A stretch of 51,797 bases of DNA from an uncultured Flavobacteriaceae bacterium (GTDB taxonomy: Bacteria > Bacteroidota > Bacteroidia > Flavobacteriales > Flavobacteriaceae): positions 1 to 51,797 of the forward strand of contig CAJWVI010000011.1 in NCBI GenBank assembly GCA_913048115.1, in the 5' to 3' direction. Below, in pieces: positions 43,319 through 51,797 of this stretch; the stretch's first letter is position 1; each line of letters opens with the position of its first letter. The notes under the pieces are model-generated. The model was not told where the DNA came from. It did no database searches and was given only the letters and a program-made list of their open reading frames with translations. The position numbers and the translations under genes were made by a program.

Positions 43319-44089
43319 TTAAAATTTCTCAAAAGCTCCTAAGCCAAATAGTGCAAAATCATATTTGACTGGGTCTAAAGGATCCATTTCTCTAAGTGCT
43401 GTATCTAATTCTAGCAGTGCTTTACCGTCATTTTGTTTGCGTGTTAATATGCCTAGCTTTCTAGCAATACCTGCACTATGTACATCTAGTGGGCAGGATA
43501 AAACAGCAGGAGAAATCGATTTCCATATACCAAAATCCACACCATTGTTATCTTGACGTACCATCCATCGTAAAAACATATTGATGCGTTTTGCAGCACT
43601 ATTTTTTAAAGGATCACTTACATGTTTTTCTGTTCTTGGTAAATGTGATATTTCAAAAAACGTCTTCTTAAACTCATGTATAGCTGGTTGCATGCTATTT
43701 TTTGTAGCGTTTTTGGAAAACACAGCTTCAAGCCCATCATGGTGTTTGTAAATGTTTTGAAGTGCTAGAAAGAAGGTGTGTAAGTCACCTTCATTAAAAG
43801 TTCTATGCACAAAACCTTGGGTATATTTTTTATGACCAGGGCTGTAGTTTAAAATAAACTCAAAAGGAGCGTTGCCCATCATGGTAAGAAGGCGCATACC
43901 ATTTGTTATAATGCTTTTTCTATTTCCCCAGGCTATCGTAGCTATTAAAAAACCAGCAATCTCAATGTCCTGTTTGCTTGTAAAACGGTGTGGGATTTGA
44001 ATAGGGTCAGTTCCTATAAAATCTAGAGTGTTGTATTGAAATGTTTTTTCATCCAAAAAGTCTTTAAGTTCCTTTTTATTTAATTTCAT
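43319..44089 (-). CDS. TIGR02757 family protein
   Basis: From the ATG at 44089 (MKLNKKELKDFLDEKTFQYN) the product has 256 residues. The blocks IGTDPIQIPHRFTSKQDIEIAGFLIATIAWGNR (about 25-57) and FLRWMVRQDNNGVDFGIWKSI, then LSCPLDVHSAGIARKLGILTRKQND, are characteristic of the uncharacterised TIGR02757 family (PF09674). The second half resembles a helix-hairpin-helix DNA-glycosylase-like fold, with Asp in the position of the glycosylase aspartate (LDVHSA), but no activity is established. A TTG 23 codons earlier is possible. It lies between the LolD-like and BatA-like genes on the same strand. Confidence 0.85.
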   Translation of the reverse strand: MKLNKKELKDFLDEKTFQYNTLDFIGTDPIQIPHRFTSKQDIEIAGFLIATIAWGNRKSIITNGMRLLTMMGNAPFEFILNYSPGHKKYTQGFVHRTFNEGDLHTFFLALQNIYKHHDGLEAVFSKNATKNSMQPAIHEFKKTFFEISHLPRTEKHVSDPLKNSAAKRINMFLRWMVRQDNNGVDFGIWKSISPAVLSCPLDVHSAGIARKLGILTRKQNDGKALLELDTALREMDPLDPVKYDFALFGLGAFEKF

Positions 44090-44167
44090 TTTTGGAGATA
44101 ATAAGAGTAATTGTTTATAATTTGTTGAGATAAAATCCTTTGCATATTTTTTAACCAAGCATTAATT

Positions 44168-44824
44168 TTAGTTATTAATTATGGTTCCGTCTTGCATTAC
44201 AAGTTTTCTATCAGCCATTGCAGCTAAATCTTCGTTATGCGTAACAATAACAAAGGTTTGTCCAAACTCATCTCTAAGTTTAAAAAATAGATTATGCAGG
44301 TTTTCTGCACTTTCTGTGTCTAGATTTCCGCTAGGCTCATCGGCTAGAATAATTGCAGGGTTATTAATTAGTGCTCTGGCTACTGCCACACGTTGTTGTT
44401 CTCCACCAGAGAGTTCATTAGGTTTGTGATTTTCTCTATGAGATAATCCTAAAAATTCTAGGAGTTCTTTGGCTCTTTTTTCTACTTCTTGCTTATTAGT
44501 CTTTTTTATAAACCCGGGTATACATACGTTTTCTAGCGCAGTAAACTCTGGTAATAGTTGATGAAACTGAAAAATAAAACCCAAAGAAGTATTTCTAAAT
44601 TCCGCAATCTCTTTTTTAGTCAAACCAGCTAATGCCTGCTTGTTTATAGTTAGGGATCCAGTATCAAACCCATCTAGTGTACCCAGTATTTGAAGTAGTG
44701 TAGTTTTACCAGCACCAGAGGCCCCTACAATAGAAACAATTTCTCCTTTTTGAATGTGAATATCTACTCCTTTTAGAACATGAAGATCATCAAAGTACTT
44801 GTGGATGTTTTTAGCTATAATCAT
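44168..44824 (-). CDS. ABC transporter ATP-binding protein, LolD-like
   Basis: The 218-residue ATPase starts [22 protein letters not shown]. It has Walker [10 protein letters not shown] (34-42), a Q-loop in [18 protein letters not shown], the signature [15 protein letters not shown], Walker [10 protein letters not shown] and the switch His in VTHN. The [16 protein letters not shown] stretch is typical of LolD, the ATPase that releases lipoproteins from the inner membrane with LolC/E. No permease gene is adjacent, which is common in Bacteroidota. MacB-type ATPases are the nearest alternative. It precedes the TIGR02757 gene by 78 bases. All ATPase motifs are intact. Confidence 0.9.
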   Translation of the reverse strand: MIIAKNIHKYFDDLHVLKGVDIHIQKGEIVSIVGASGAGKTTLLQILGTLDGFDTGSLTINKQALAGLTKKEIAEFRNTSLGFIFQFHQLLPEFTALENVCIPGFIKKTNKQEVEKRAKELLEFLGLSHRENHKPNELSGGEQQRVAVARALINNPAIILADEPSGNLDTESAENLHNLFFKLRDEFGQTFVIVTHNEDLAAMADRKLVMQDGTIINN

Positions 44825-44881
44825 GTTTGTGTGGTTTGTTCTTTGTAGGTATTGTGTATAATTTTACTGTTGGTTTTTTTA

Positions 44882-46276
44882 CTATTGTTCAACAAGCATG
44901 ATGCCTTCCAAAATATTGCTCGTATTGCTATCTCCAATTTCTTCTAGGCTATTAAATACTGGATTTGGAGCTAGGCTTGGAAATATTTCATCAAGCGCCT
45001 GAGCCAATAAGGGTTCTGTAATATCACCTAATTGACCTAGGTTTGCGTAATTTTCTTTGAGTGCTACATCTGGGATTAGGCCATCTACAAAATCTGTATT
45101 TCCTGCTACATTTGCTGTCTTAAAAACTAATGGTAACATAGCATATGTGTGGTTGACATTGGCCTGAGAACGACTAAAGTTTGGTGCAGGAGCATCATAC
45201 AGTAAAAACGAAGCTTGAAACTTACCCGTAGTGGTGTCTCCTACTTGAACCACATTGATGTAGGGTGTTAAGCCATTTATAACTAATTCACTGGCAGAGG
45301 CAGAGCGTGCGCTGGTTAAAACATATACTTCATTCAAATTCAAGCTGTTAATAGGCTCACCATTGCTAATTTGAGAATTAAACAAGCCAGGGCTTGCATA
45401 CTGCTCTTGTCTGTCCTGGTTCCATTGTTCTGTATAAAATACATCACCATTAAATTGACCAGTAATCATTGAAGATAAATCTACTGCTGTTTCTACAGAG
45501 CCTCCGCCATTATATCTTAAATCAAGAATTAGGTGTTGAATACCTTCATTTTTAAAATCCCCGAATGCTGTATTTAGTTCAGGGTCAAAATCTCTTGTAA
45601 AACCATTATACATTAAATAACCAACCTTTTCACCTTCTATAGTGAAGGTGCGGGCTATATGTATTGGGTTTTCTGAGTATTGTGTTTTAGTAAGCGTTAT
45701 AGTGGTTTGGGTTGCTGTAATAGCAGTTCCGTCAAAAGTAGCAAGACCAATACTGTAAGAGTCTGGGGCGAGTAGGCTTCTATAATTATCTTCATTTATT
45801 TGTTGTCCATCAATGGTGTTGAAAATAGTACCGCGAGCTATCGCCTTAGTAGCTGCATTAGAGTTTGGTAATATGTATCTAATATATCCAAATACATCTC
45901 CACTTCCATCTGGATACAAAACAAGTCCAAATTCCATTCCATTGTTTAGTGATATTCCGTTTAGGGCATTTTCTAGCCCTACATAGTCATCTACAAGAAA
46001 ACTAAAGCGGTCTTGGTCAGACTTTAAATAATCAAATAAGCTCTGGGGAGAATCATAGCTGCTTAAAAAGGTGTTCTTTGTTTCGTTAGTGCTAAAAGCG
46101 TTATTAGCTAGCTCTGGCGTGTCTGCCTTATATAAATAGAAAAAGTTTAGCCCTCGGTAGATAAAATCTTGAATATCTAGAGTAGAGGCAGGAATTATGG
46201 TGTCATCTACATCCTCAAAACAGCTCGATAGCAAAAGTAAAATAGCTAGGGTAGGGATGTAAAGTAAGTTTTTCAT
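44882..46276 (-). CDS. S41 family peptidase lipoprotein (C-terminal processing peptidase type)
   Basis: The 464-residue protein starts with a lipoprotein signal (MKNLLYIPTLAILLLLSSC, lipobox SSC, Cys19) and then EDVDDTII. A PDZ-like region around residues 110-190 includes GFRYI-like FGYIRYILPNSNA and GTIFNTIDGQQI. The S41 catalytic core follows: LILDLRYNGGGSVETA, then the nucleophile Ser in TSARSASASELV and Lys in DTTTGKFQAS, the Ser-Lys dyad of tail-specific proteases. It should act in the periplasm, anchored to a membrane. It stands alone between two longer gaps. The substrate is unknown. Confidence 0.9.
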   Translation of the reverse strand: MKNLLYIPTLAILLLLSSCFEDVDDTIIPASTLDIQDFIYRGLNFFYLYKADTPELANNAFSTNETKNTFLSSYDSPQSLFDYLKSDQDRFSFLVDDYVGLENALNGISLNNGMEFGLVLYPDGSGDVFGYIRYILPNSNAATKAIARGTIFNTIDGQQINEDNYRSLLAPDSYSIGLATFDGTAITATQTTITLTKTQYSENPIHIARTFTIEGEKVGYLMYNGFTRDFDPELNTAFGDFKNEGIQHLILDLRYNGGGSVETAVDLSSMITGQFNGDVFYTEQWNQDRQEQYASPGLFNSQISNGEPINSLNLNEVYVLTSARSASASELVINGLTPYINVVQVGDTTTGKFQASFLLYDAPAPNFSRSQANVNHTYAMLPLVFKTANVAGNTDFVDGLIPDVALKENYANLGQLGDITEPLLAQALDEIFPSLAPNPVFNSLEEIGDSNTSNILEGIMLVEQ

Positions 46277-46449
46277 AGTATTTTTTATGTGTACTAATTA
46301 AACAACCAAAATACTCACATTATTGCAGAAGATAAAATGTTCTTAGGTATTTATGCAGGATATAATTGGTCTTAAAAATTCTCTGTAGCATTTAAGATAC
46401 CACAAGAGCTTTTTTATATAGTGTGCAAATATACAACAGCCAGCGTTTT

Positions 46450-48873
46450 CTATTGGGTTTTCTTAAACAAACGACGTGCGTTATTGTAGTCTATAAAGTA
46501 TGTAACTCTTAGTGAAACAGTGTTTTGCATTGATTGTCTAAATAGAGTATTTAAGCTTTCTGTGTAGCCTAGAGTAGCTTGATTATCACTGTTGAATATT
46601 TGGTTTCTGTACAATAGACTTGCTTCACTTCCAGGAGCAAAACGCCATCTAAAACTCAAGTCTAGATTCCAAATATTAAAGTTTCTATTTGGGTCATTTT
46701 CTTGGGTAATTTCATAGTCAATAATGTCTTTTGTGCCGTCATCATTGAGTTTGAAAAAAATATCATCACTATAATCTACAGAAGTCCAAAAATTTCTAAA
46801 CCGAAGATTAATAGCTTTGTAGGGGTCAAAATTAAAGCTAGCTGTTAGCGAGTTCTCTATCGATATAAGGTCACGTTGGCCAAAGAAAACATCAGTTTCT
46901 GTGTTATCAATATATCCAAATTGGTTATCTCTTTTAGAGAACTCTGAATTAAACAACACTAGAAACTTGTCTGAAAAACGAAATCTCGGGGAGAAATCTA
47001 TAAAAAACTGTTGTTGTGGTTGATCAAAATCTTTTCGTTGCCCCATCCCTAGATCAATGGCAAGCTTTTTTCTGTAATCTGAAGATACAAACACTCTGCC
47101 TCCTATACTCTTTGAGAACGTAACAAATTTTCCATCCAACCGAGGTTCAAAATAATTATCATTGTCTGATCTGTAATCTATAAAACCTCCAAAGGCAATT
47201 CTAGATTTTAAAACAAAAAATGTTTCAAGCCTAAAGGAGTCTCCAGTGCTTACATTAGGGTCATAAAGGCGCCTATGTCTTGCTGTTAGTTCAAATCTAT
47301 ATTTATTGAATATTTTTGTAGGTTCAAAACTCTGAAAAGAGACTTCTGCCTCTAGGTTATTGAAGTTATTACGTCTGTTGAGTCCTAAATCATTTATGTC
47401 ATAAGTAGTGTTTGCAAATTTGTGTTCAAGTCGGTACCTAAGCTTACCTTTTATTCTAGCCAACTCAATCTCAGATAAAAAACCTGTGTTCATTCCTGTC
47501 TCTAGGTGCACATTACTAACAACGGTCCTTCCAGAGGCGTTGTAGGTGTTTTCTTTGTCTGAGACATCAAAAACTACAGCGGTAGCATTTGCATCTCTAA
47601 ATTGACCATCACGTGTTACATTGGTGTTAATCAAAGAAATGGTTGAATTGTCATTAAATTGCTGGTCTAATACAAGAATACTGTAGTTTGTTAATGGTTC
47701 AACCAATACTTCTCGCAACGTTCCCGTTTGCTCATCTTTAACAGTAGCATACGTTTTTTCTGTAATAGCATTAAAAAAGCCTACCCCTAAATTATCTTTT
47801 GTTCTTCCCGAAACTTTAATGGCATTTAACAGATTAACACTTTCAGGGAGTATAGACACTACTTCATTTTCATCTAGATCTATATCTGTTCCACTTGGAG
47901 GGCCACCAACACGTCTTGAAAAAAAGAGCCTTCCTTTGTTAAACAGTTCAGTACCTTCAGTAAAAAATTGACGTTGTTCATCAAATGTTTGTTCAAAAGG
48001 GCCAAGATTAAGGGTTACTTCATCAAAGGCAGCCTGTCCAAAATCTGGAATTAAAGTGGCATCTAATGTAAAACTATCACTCAAGCCATATTTTAAGTCC
48101 ATACCAGCACTAAAGCTGGAAGAAGTTTCTCTGTTAAAAGTACTTACAACTCCTTGAGCAAAAGGGAATAATGTAAGGCGTATAGGTGGATTTATGTTTT
48201 TTACACCTATTACAGGAGCATTGTATATAGTACTTCGCCCCTTTGTAATGTCAATAGGAGCAAAGCTATGTGTTTCATTAATATTAATGATACGTCTGTA
48301 AAAATTAATACTCCAATTTTGAATGTCAATCTCGGGAAAACGCAAAGCATTGTATGGGATTTTAAATTCTGCGTACCATCCTTTATCATCTCTAGATGTT
48401 TTACATTGAAACACAACATTGTAGCCTAGATCTTCATCGTTGATTGAAATTTTTGAATCAAAAATAGTTCCAGAACTAGTAACACCAAAACGCGTTTCAT
48501 TAATACCATCATTATAGGTGTTTAATGCAACAGCAATAAAATCTGCCTGAGCTCTTAAATCATCACGTTGCGAAAACTGGCTCGCAGTATTCTCTGGATC
48601 TGGATCATTCATGTACGCTGCGATATATACAGCAGTATCATCATAAGCAAATTGCACTCTGGTCTGGTAGCCAGCAGATATGTCACTATCAGTTCCAGGT
48701 TCTAGCATGTTAAAATTATCAAAGTAGGGCAAATAAGCCCAAATAGAGTCATTTAATTGTCCATCAATGTTTGGTGAATTTATAATGCGCGTTGCAATAA
48801 GTTTTTTTTCTTCTTGAGAAAAAAGAACCGTAACTTGTAATATCAACACAAACAAAAAAACTATTTTTCTCAT
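46450..48873 (-). CDS. DUF5916 outer-membrane protein with N-terminal CBM9-like domain
   Basis: The 807-residue protein has a signal peptide (MRKIVFLFVLILQVTVLFSQ) and a CBM9-like module of about 200 residues, opening SPNIDGQLNDSIWAYLP and including WYAEFKIPYNALRFP. The large C-terminal region is the DUF5916 beta-barrel, containing PDFGQAAFDEVTLNLGPFE and EQRQFFTEGTELFNKG, a near-diagnostic segment. It ends FFIDYNNARRLF-like with aromatic residues. Such proteins are found in the outer membrane of Bacteroidota, often near peptidases; the role is unknown. It has its own -7 box and is divergent from msrA. Length is normal. Confidence 0.88.
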   Translation of the reverse strand: MRKIVFLFVLILQVTVLFSQEEKKLIATRIINSPNIDGQLNDSIWAYLPYFDNFNMLEPGTDSDISAGYQTRVQFAYDDTAVYIAAYMNDPDPENTASQFSQRDDLRAQADFIAVALNTYNDGINETRFGVTSSGTIFDSKISINDEDLGYNVVFQCKTSRDDKGWYAEFKIPYNALRFPEIDIQNWSINFYRRIININETHSFAPIDITKGRSTIYNAPVIGVKNINPPIRLTLFPFAQGVVSTFNRETSSSFSAGMDLKYGLSDSFTLDATLIPDFGQAAFDEVTLNLGPFEQTFDEQRQFFTEGTELFNKGRLFFSRRVGGPPSGTDIDLDENEVVSILPESVNLLNAIKVSGRTKDNLGVGFFNAITEKTYATVKDEQTGTLREVLVEPLTNYSILVLDQQFNDNSTISLINTNVTRDGQFRDANATAVVFDVSDKENTYNASGRTVVSNVHLETGMNTGFLSEIELARIKGKLRYRLEHKFANTTYDINDLGLNRRNNFNNLEAEVSFQSFEPTKIFNKYRFELTARHRRLYDPNVSTGDSFRLETFFVLKSRIAFGGFIDYRSDNDNYFEPRLDGKFVTFSKSIGGRVFVSSDYRKKLAIDLGMGQRKDFDQPQQQFFIDFSPRFRFSDKFLVLFNSEFSKRDNQFGYIDNTETDVFFGQRDLISIENSLTASFNFDPYKAINLRFRNFWTSVDYSDDIFFKLNDDGTKDIIDYEITQENDPNRNFNIWNLDLSFRWRFAPGSEASLLYRNQIFNSDNQATLGYTESLNTLFRQSMQNTVSLRVTYFIDYNNARRLFKKTQ

Positions 48874-48917
48874 AAATTTAATTCACTACATCTAGTTTGT
48901 TGATGAAATTTAATTTG

Positions 48918-48925
48918 CAAATTTA
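48918..48925 (-). promoter_or_regulatory. -7 box for the DUF5916 gene
   Basis: Reads TAAATTTG on the minus strand, 44 bases upstream of the ATG at 48873. Confidence 0.45.
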
Positions 48926-49000
48926 GGGGTATGGCACAACTGCTTTTACTAATAAAAAGTTAAAAAGAATTTGATTTATGCAGACAATGTTAAAATAATG

Positions 49001-49008
49001 TAAATTTG
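49001..49008 (+). promoter_or_regulatory. -7 box for msrA-folE
   Basis: TAAATTTG, 8 bases before the msrA ATG at 49017. With the start point expected just after the box, the leader would be only a few bases. Confidence 0.5.
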
Positions 49009-49016
49009 TTTAATAT

Positions 49017-49562
49017 ATGAATAAGATAGTTAAACAGGCAACTTTTGCCAATGGTTGTTTTTGGTGTACGGAAGCAATATTTCAAAGATTAAAGGGTGTT
49101 ACTAATGTGGTGTCTGGTTACACAGGTGGCACTATAAAAAATCCAGCATACAGAGAAGTATGTACAGGTAGAACTGGTCATGCAGAAGCAATACGTATTG
49201 ATTTTGATCCAGCTGTGATTTCTTTTCAAACCTTGTTGGAGGTGTTTTTTGCAACGCATAATCCAACAACCCTAAACCAGCAAGGAAATGATGTGGGCTC
49301 GCAGTACAGGAGTGGAATTTTTTATACAGATGATACACAAAAACAAGAAGCTAATGATTTTATTGATAGGGTCACAAACTCTAATATTTTCTCTGATCCA
49401 ATAGTTACAGAAGTAACTTCATTAGGTGTTTTTTATCTGGCAGAACAAACGCATCATGATTATTACAACCAAAATAAAGACCAACCATATTGCCAATTTA
49501 CCATTACCCCAAAAATTGAAAAAATAAAAAAGTATTTTACAGATAATCTTAAACAAGACTAA
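49017..49562 (+). CDS. msrA: peptide-methionine (S)-S-oxide reductase MsrA
   Basis: The 181-residue protein has the active-site GCFWCTEAIF with catalytic Cys14, the conserved GYTGGTIKNPAYREVCTGRTGHAEAIRI, and NDVGSQYRSGIFY toward the middle. It reduces the S-epimer of methionine sulfoxide in proteins, using thioredoxin. The start at 49017 places Cys14 as expected for a compact cytosolic MsrA without an MsrB fusion. The stop codon directly touches the ATG of folE, with no intervening base, so the pair is translated from one mRNA. A -7 box lies 8 bases upstream. No missing residues were noticed. Confidence 0.96.
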   Translation: MNKIVKQATFANGCFWCTEAIFQRLKGVTNVVSGYTGGTIKNPAYREVCTGRTGHAEAIRIDFDPAVISFQTLLEVFFATHNPTTLNQQGNDVGSQYRSGIFYTDDTQKQEANDFIDRVTNSNIFSDPIVTEVTSLGVFYLAEQTHHDYYNQNKDQPYCQFTITPKIEKIKKYFTDNLKQD

Positions 49563-50162
49563 ATGAGTAATTACAGATTTTTTGACGAATACAACCACGA
49601 GGTAACTGAGAACATAAAACAAAGTTATACAGACATCTTATCTGGTTTGGGAGAAGATACAGCTCGTGAAGGAATTGTTAAAACTCCAGAGAGAGCTTCA
49701 AAAGCTATGCAGTTTTTGACACAAGGGTATGATCAAGATCCAGCTGCCATATTAAGAGGCGCAATGTTTGAAGAAGACTACCATGACATGGTAATTATAA
49801 AAAGCATAGAATTGTATTCTTTGTGTGAACATCATCTATTGCCTTTTTTCGGGAAAGCACATATTGCATACATACCCAATGGGCGTATTGTTGGTTTAAG
49901 TAAAATACCTCGAGTAGTAGATGTATTTGCAAGAAGACTTCAAGTGCAGGAAAGACTTACACATGATATACTAGAGTGTATCAATAACACATTAGAGCCT
50001 AAGGGTGTTGCTGTTGTAATAGAAGCAAGCCACATGTGTATGATGATGCGTGGAGTTCAAAAGCAAAATAGCGTTACTACTACATCTGGATTTAGAGGTC
50101 AATTTGAAAAAATTGAAACTAGAAATGAGTTCTTAAAGCTCATTAGTACAGATTTGTCTTAG
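49563..50162 (+). CDS. folE: GTP cyclohydrolase I
   Basis: The 199-residue protein has the type I signature: [20 protein letters not shown] near the start, [20 protein letters not shown] with the zinc ligands, and [23 protein letters not shown]. It closes with [21 protein letters not shown], whose Cys completes the zinc site. It converts GTP to dihydroneopterin triphosphate for folate or pterin synthesis. The gene starts immediately after the msrA stop, so it depends on the same transcript. Length and zinc site are normal. Cytosolic, presumably the usual decamer. Confidence 0.97.
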   Translation: MSNYRFFDEYNHEVTENIKQSYTDILSGLGEDTAREGIVKTPERASKAMQFLTQGYDQDPAAILRGAMFEEDYHDMVIIKSIELYSLCEHHLLPFFGKAHIAYIPNGRIVGLSKIPRVVDVFARRLQVQERLTHDILECINNTLEPKGVAVVIEASHMCMMMRGVQKQNSVTTTSGFRGQFEKIETRNEFLKLISTDLS

Positions 50163-50255
50163 TTTTTTGTTTACAAACCTTAGCTACAATAACGATTTTT
50201 TTACTTGAGATAGCACGTTTACTCATAAATACATCATCAAACTCTTAGGTAGCAA

Positions 50256-50555
50256 ATGAACAAATCAAAACTCTTTAAACTCGGTTTGTTATATGATGTT
50301 ATTGGTATGGCGTCACTATTACTACCAGTTGTTGGACCTCTTTTAGACATATTATGGGCGCCATTTGCTGCTAAAAAGATGGGTGAAATGTACAGTGGTA
50401 GAGAAGGAAAAATTGCCTCAGTAATCGTGTTTATAGAAGAATTGTTACCAATAACAGATTTCGTTCCAACTTTTACACTCATGTGGTTGTATACTTTTGT
50501 ATGGAAGAATGACACAAGCAAAATCACTCCTATTAACGTAAAATCCAGAAAGTAG
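50256..50555 (+). CDS. small conserved membrane protein of unknown function
   Basis: The 99-residue protein has two or three hydrophobic segments: MASLLLPVVGPLLDILWAPFAA (about 18-39), then a short amphipathic part KMYSGREGKI-like, then FIEELLPITDFVPTFTLMWLYTFV (about 59-82). The tail is basic. A charged GREGKIASV connects the segments. An overlapping frame on the opposite strand (50237-50527) is its shadow. No domain name can be given, though similar proteins are in my memory of Flavobacteriaceae genomes. It follows folE after 93 bases and ends at a strong terminator. Confidence 0.7.
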   Translation: MNKSKLFKLGLLYDVIGMASLLLPVVGPLLDILWAPFAAKKMGEMYSGREGKIASVIVFIEELLPITDFVPTFTLMWLYTFVWKNDTSKITPINVKSRK

Positions 50556-50572
50556 CTTTAGCTTAATAAATA

Positions 50573-50607
50573 AAAAAAGCCCTTACAAATCTTGTAAGGG
50601 CTTTTTT
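50573..50607. terminator. strong bidirectional intrinsic terminator
   Basis: A 16-bp stem (50573-50588 with 50592-50607) with GC core AGCCCTTAC and 3-base loop, flanked by A and T runs, between convergent genes ending at 50555 and 50628. Confidence 0.92.
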
Positions 50608-50627
50608 GTTTATGTATTTCGAAGGAA

Positions 50628-50930
50628 TTAGTCTTTTAATAGAAATCCAAGCTTCATGCTGCGAAGCATCTTTTTTTCGAAGCTCCAGAAGAATTTGAAC
50701 TCTCCAAATAACCAACCAAAGAAAACCAATAGTACTTGATAAACAGGAAATACAATAAGTATTCTAAACGGCCAGTACAAATACCAATCTAGCGCTTTGG
50801 TAATTCCAAGTGATTCTGTAATAGGCCCAGCAAATTTAGCTGCCGAACTGCCTGTTATAGAAAACACTATAAACACTACTGTTAATCTCCAGTTAGAATC
50901 TATATTCCAACGTTCTTTTAGTTTTTTCAA
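50628..50930 (-). CDS. DUF6787-like small membrane protein
   Basis: The 100-residue protein starts MKKLKERWNIDSNWRLTVVF and has a first span (VVFIVFSITGSSAAKFAGP, about 18-36) and a second (FRILIVFPVYQVLLVFFGWLFG, about 55-76), then FEKKMLRSMKLG. The N-terminal LKERWxIxSNW pattern and length recall the DUF6787 proteins of Bacteroidota; the name is from memory and moderately sure. Function is unknown. It lies 25 bases downstream of the large secreted protein gene on the same strand, so it may share its transcript. Confidence 0.7.
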   Translation of the reverse strand: MKKLKERWNIDSNWRLTVVFIVFSITGSSAAKFAGPITESLGITKALDWYLYWPFRILIVFPVYQVLLVFFGWLFGEFKFFWSFEKKMLRSMKLGFLLKD

Positions 50931-50955
50931 TTGAGTTATTTGTTTTTTACCTTTA

Positions 50956-51797
50956 TTATTGTTTAATAAATCTTAAGGTAGACTCAATACTTGTAGCTGT
51001 ATTTTTTACTACAATAAAATATATTCCAGTAGTAAACTGTGAAACAGTGATTACTTCTTTATTTGTCTCTACAATTCCTTCTTGTAATAACTGTCCAAAA
51101 GCATTATAAACGCTGTAAGAGGAAATGTCATTTGTGTTTCCAATACTAAGAGTTATCTCATTGTTTGCAGGATTTGGATATAAAGAAATTGTGCTCAATG
51201 AAGCATCATTTATAGATAGTTCTCCACCAATACTTATTTCAGTTAACTCACTATCTGTAAATTCTGCTCCTTCAAAAATAACTTCTCCATCGCTGGTAGA
51301 TAACGTATATTCACCATCGCCGAATTGACAGCATATACCATCTCCGAAAGCATCAAATATTTCAAACTCATAGCAATTGTCCAACTCAACATCGAAGGCT
51401 TCTGTAAATGTCGTGTTATCATCTGATGCTTGATTATAACTACCAGAATCTATAATAGATCCTCCAACTTCTCTAAACTCCCAAGAAGTTTCTTCTGCAT
51501 AATCATCGGTAATTAATTCTAATAAAACCTGTAGTGTAGCATATTGATCACTACTTCCACCTATAGAAAATGGAGTAGAGATGTTATTGTTTGATTCGTT
51601 TTGATCTTCAGTACCATTAACTTCCACAAGAACTACATTAAAAGAGTAAGAACCTTCTGCAAGATCAATAGGATCTAATACAAATGATTCTGTTTGGTTT
51701 TGAGATAACGCACCTTCAAAATTGATTGTACTAGTTGTACCGTTATCAATCTGCCAAGTAATTACCGCGGTTGTAATATCATTTACACCAAAGTTTG
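50956..51797 (-). CDS. T9SS type A sorting-domain secreted protein, C-terminal part
   Basis: The frame is open to the right edge of the window, so the N-terminus is missing; an internal GTG at 51627 is not the start. The visible 280 residues hold a CARDB-like beta-sandwich (ITWQIDNGTTSTINFEGALS, then LAEGSYSFNVVLVEVNG), followed by a Cys-containing module with CYEFEIFDAFGDGICCQFG (GDGICC is a recurrent motif in secreted Bacteroidota proteins). A T9SS tail ends the protein: ISLYPNPANNEITLSIG, NAFGQLLQEG, TTGIYFIVVKN and the terminal TLRFIKQ. It is exported through the gliding-linked T9SS. The catalytic part, if any, lies outside the window. Confidence 0.85.
   Translation of the reverse strand, partial: NFGVNDITTAVITWQIDNGTTSTINFEGALSQNQTESFVLDPIDLAEGSYSFNVVLVEVNGTEDQNESNNNISTPFSIGGSSDQYATLQVLLELITDDYAEETSWEFREVGGSIIDSGSYNQASDDNTTFTEAFDVELDNCYEFEIFDAFGDGICCQFGDGEYTLSTSDGEVIFEGAEFTDSELTEISIGGELSINDASLSTISLYPNPANNEITLSIGNTNDISSYSVYNAFGQLLQEGIVETNKEVITVSQFTTGIYFIVVKNTATSIESTLRFIKQ

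Noticed and set aside
50237-50527. 96-codon minus-strand ORF opposite the small membrane protein at 50256.
   Set aside because: The plus-strand frame has a sensible membrane topology and a terminator directly after its stop; the minus-strand frame has neither.
1-51797. Genomic island, prophage, CRISPR array or insertion sequence.
   Set aside because: No integrase, transposase, tandem repeat-spacer units, terminal inverted repeats or composition shift was seen; content is core-like.

Overview
This is a low-GC chromosomal segment that reads as a free-living, probably marine, gliding member of the Flavobacteriaceae (Bacteroidota). The evidence is the pair gldF/gldG, two proteins with type IX secretion C-terminal sorting domains (one partial at the right edge), DUF5916, DUF4870 and DUF4834 families, recurrent TAnnTTTG promoter boxes, and the near absence of Shine-Dalgarno sequences. 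No rRNA, tRNA, CRISPR array, insertion sequence, integrase or phage gene was seen. Composition is uniform and the content is mostly core genome.

Layout. 1-3.8 kb: end of a Wzi-like outer-membrane protein, an FAD-dependent dehydrogenase, a small multidrug-export family protein, a 54-codon Lys-rich mini-gene and a secreted beta-barrel. 3.8-10.7 kb: mnmE, a DUF4870 protein, dnaN, and a probable operon made of a SAM hydrolase-type enzyme, a small monooxygenase-fold protein and the gliding ABC subunits gldF and gldG. 10.8-17.8 kb: PhoH ATPase, purC, a T9SS-secreted cyanophycinase-like protein, a TlpA-type lipoprotein, prfB with its programmed frameshift, and a threonine aldolase. 18-24 kb: a lipoprotein prolyl oligopeptidase, then a cystathionine-beta-synthase-fold enzyme, an alpha-oxoamine synthase and, convergent to them, a GNAT-fold protein. 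24-34.4 kb: an outer-membrane transporter-like barrel, DUF4834, a YfhO/glycosyltransferase pair, a Tyr/Arg-rich secreted protein, uvrA and an ECF sigma factor with a 50-residue partner ORF. 34.5-39.3 kb: nth, bcp, a 488-residue conserved unknown, a metallo-beta-lactamase-fold hydrolase, an anchored coiled-coil protein and an esterase. 39.3-48.9 kb (all minus strand): two Tic20/DUF4870-like membrane proteins, a catalytically degenerate dihydroorotase, a BatA-like protein, a TIGR02757 protein, a LolD-like ATPase, an S41 peptidase and a DUF5916 barrel. 49-51.8 kb: msrA-folE, two small membrane proteins and the end of a T9SS cargo protein.

The most interesting group is at 20.2-24.0 kb. The CBS-like PLP enzyme and the alpha-oxoamine synthase match the two steps reported for capnine (sulfonolipid) synthesis, namely cysteate formation and cysteate acylation. 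The neighbouring GNAT-fold protein resembles the fold reported for bacterial ceramide synthase, so it could supply the N-acylation step. Sulfonolipids are linked to gliding in Flavobacterium, and gldF/gldG lie in the same window. Function here is inferred from family and context only.

Other points of note are the prfB frameshift site with a weakened Shine-Dalgarno-like stimulator, a dihydroorotase that has lost its metal ligands, an endonuclease III without its iron-sulfur cluster motif, and several promoters so close to start codons that the mRNAs should be nearly leaderless.
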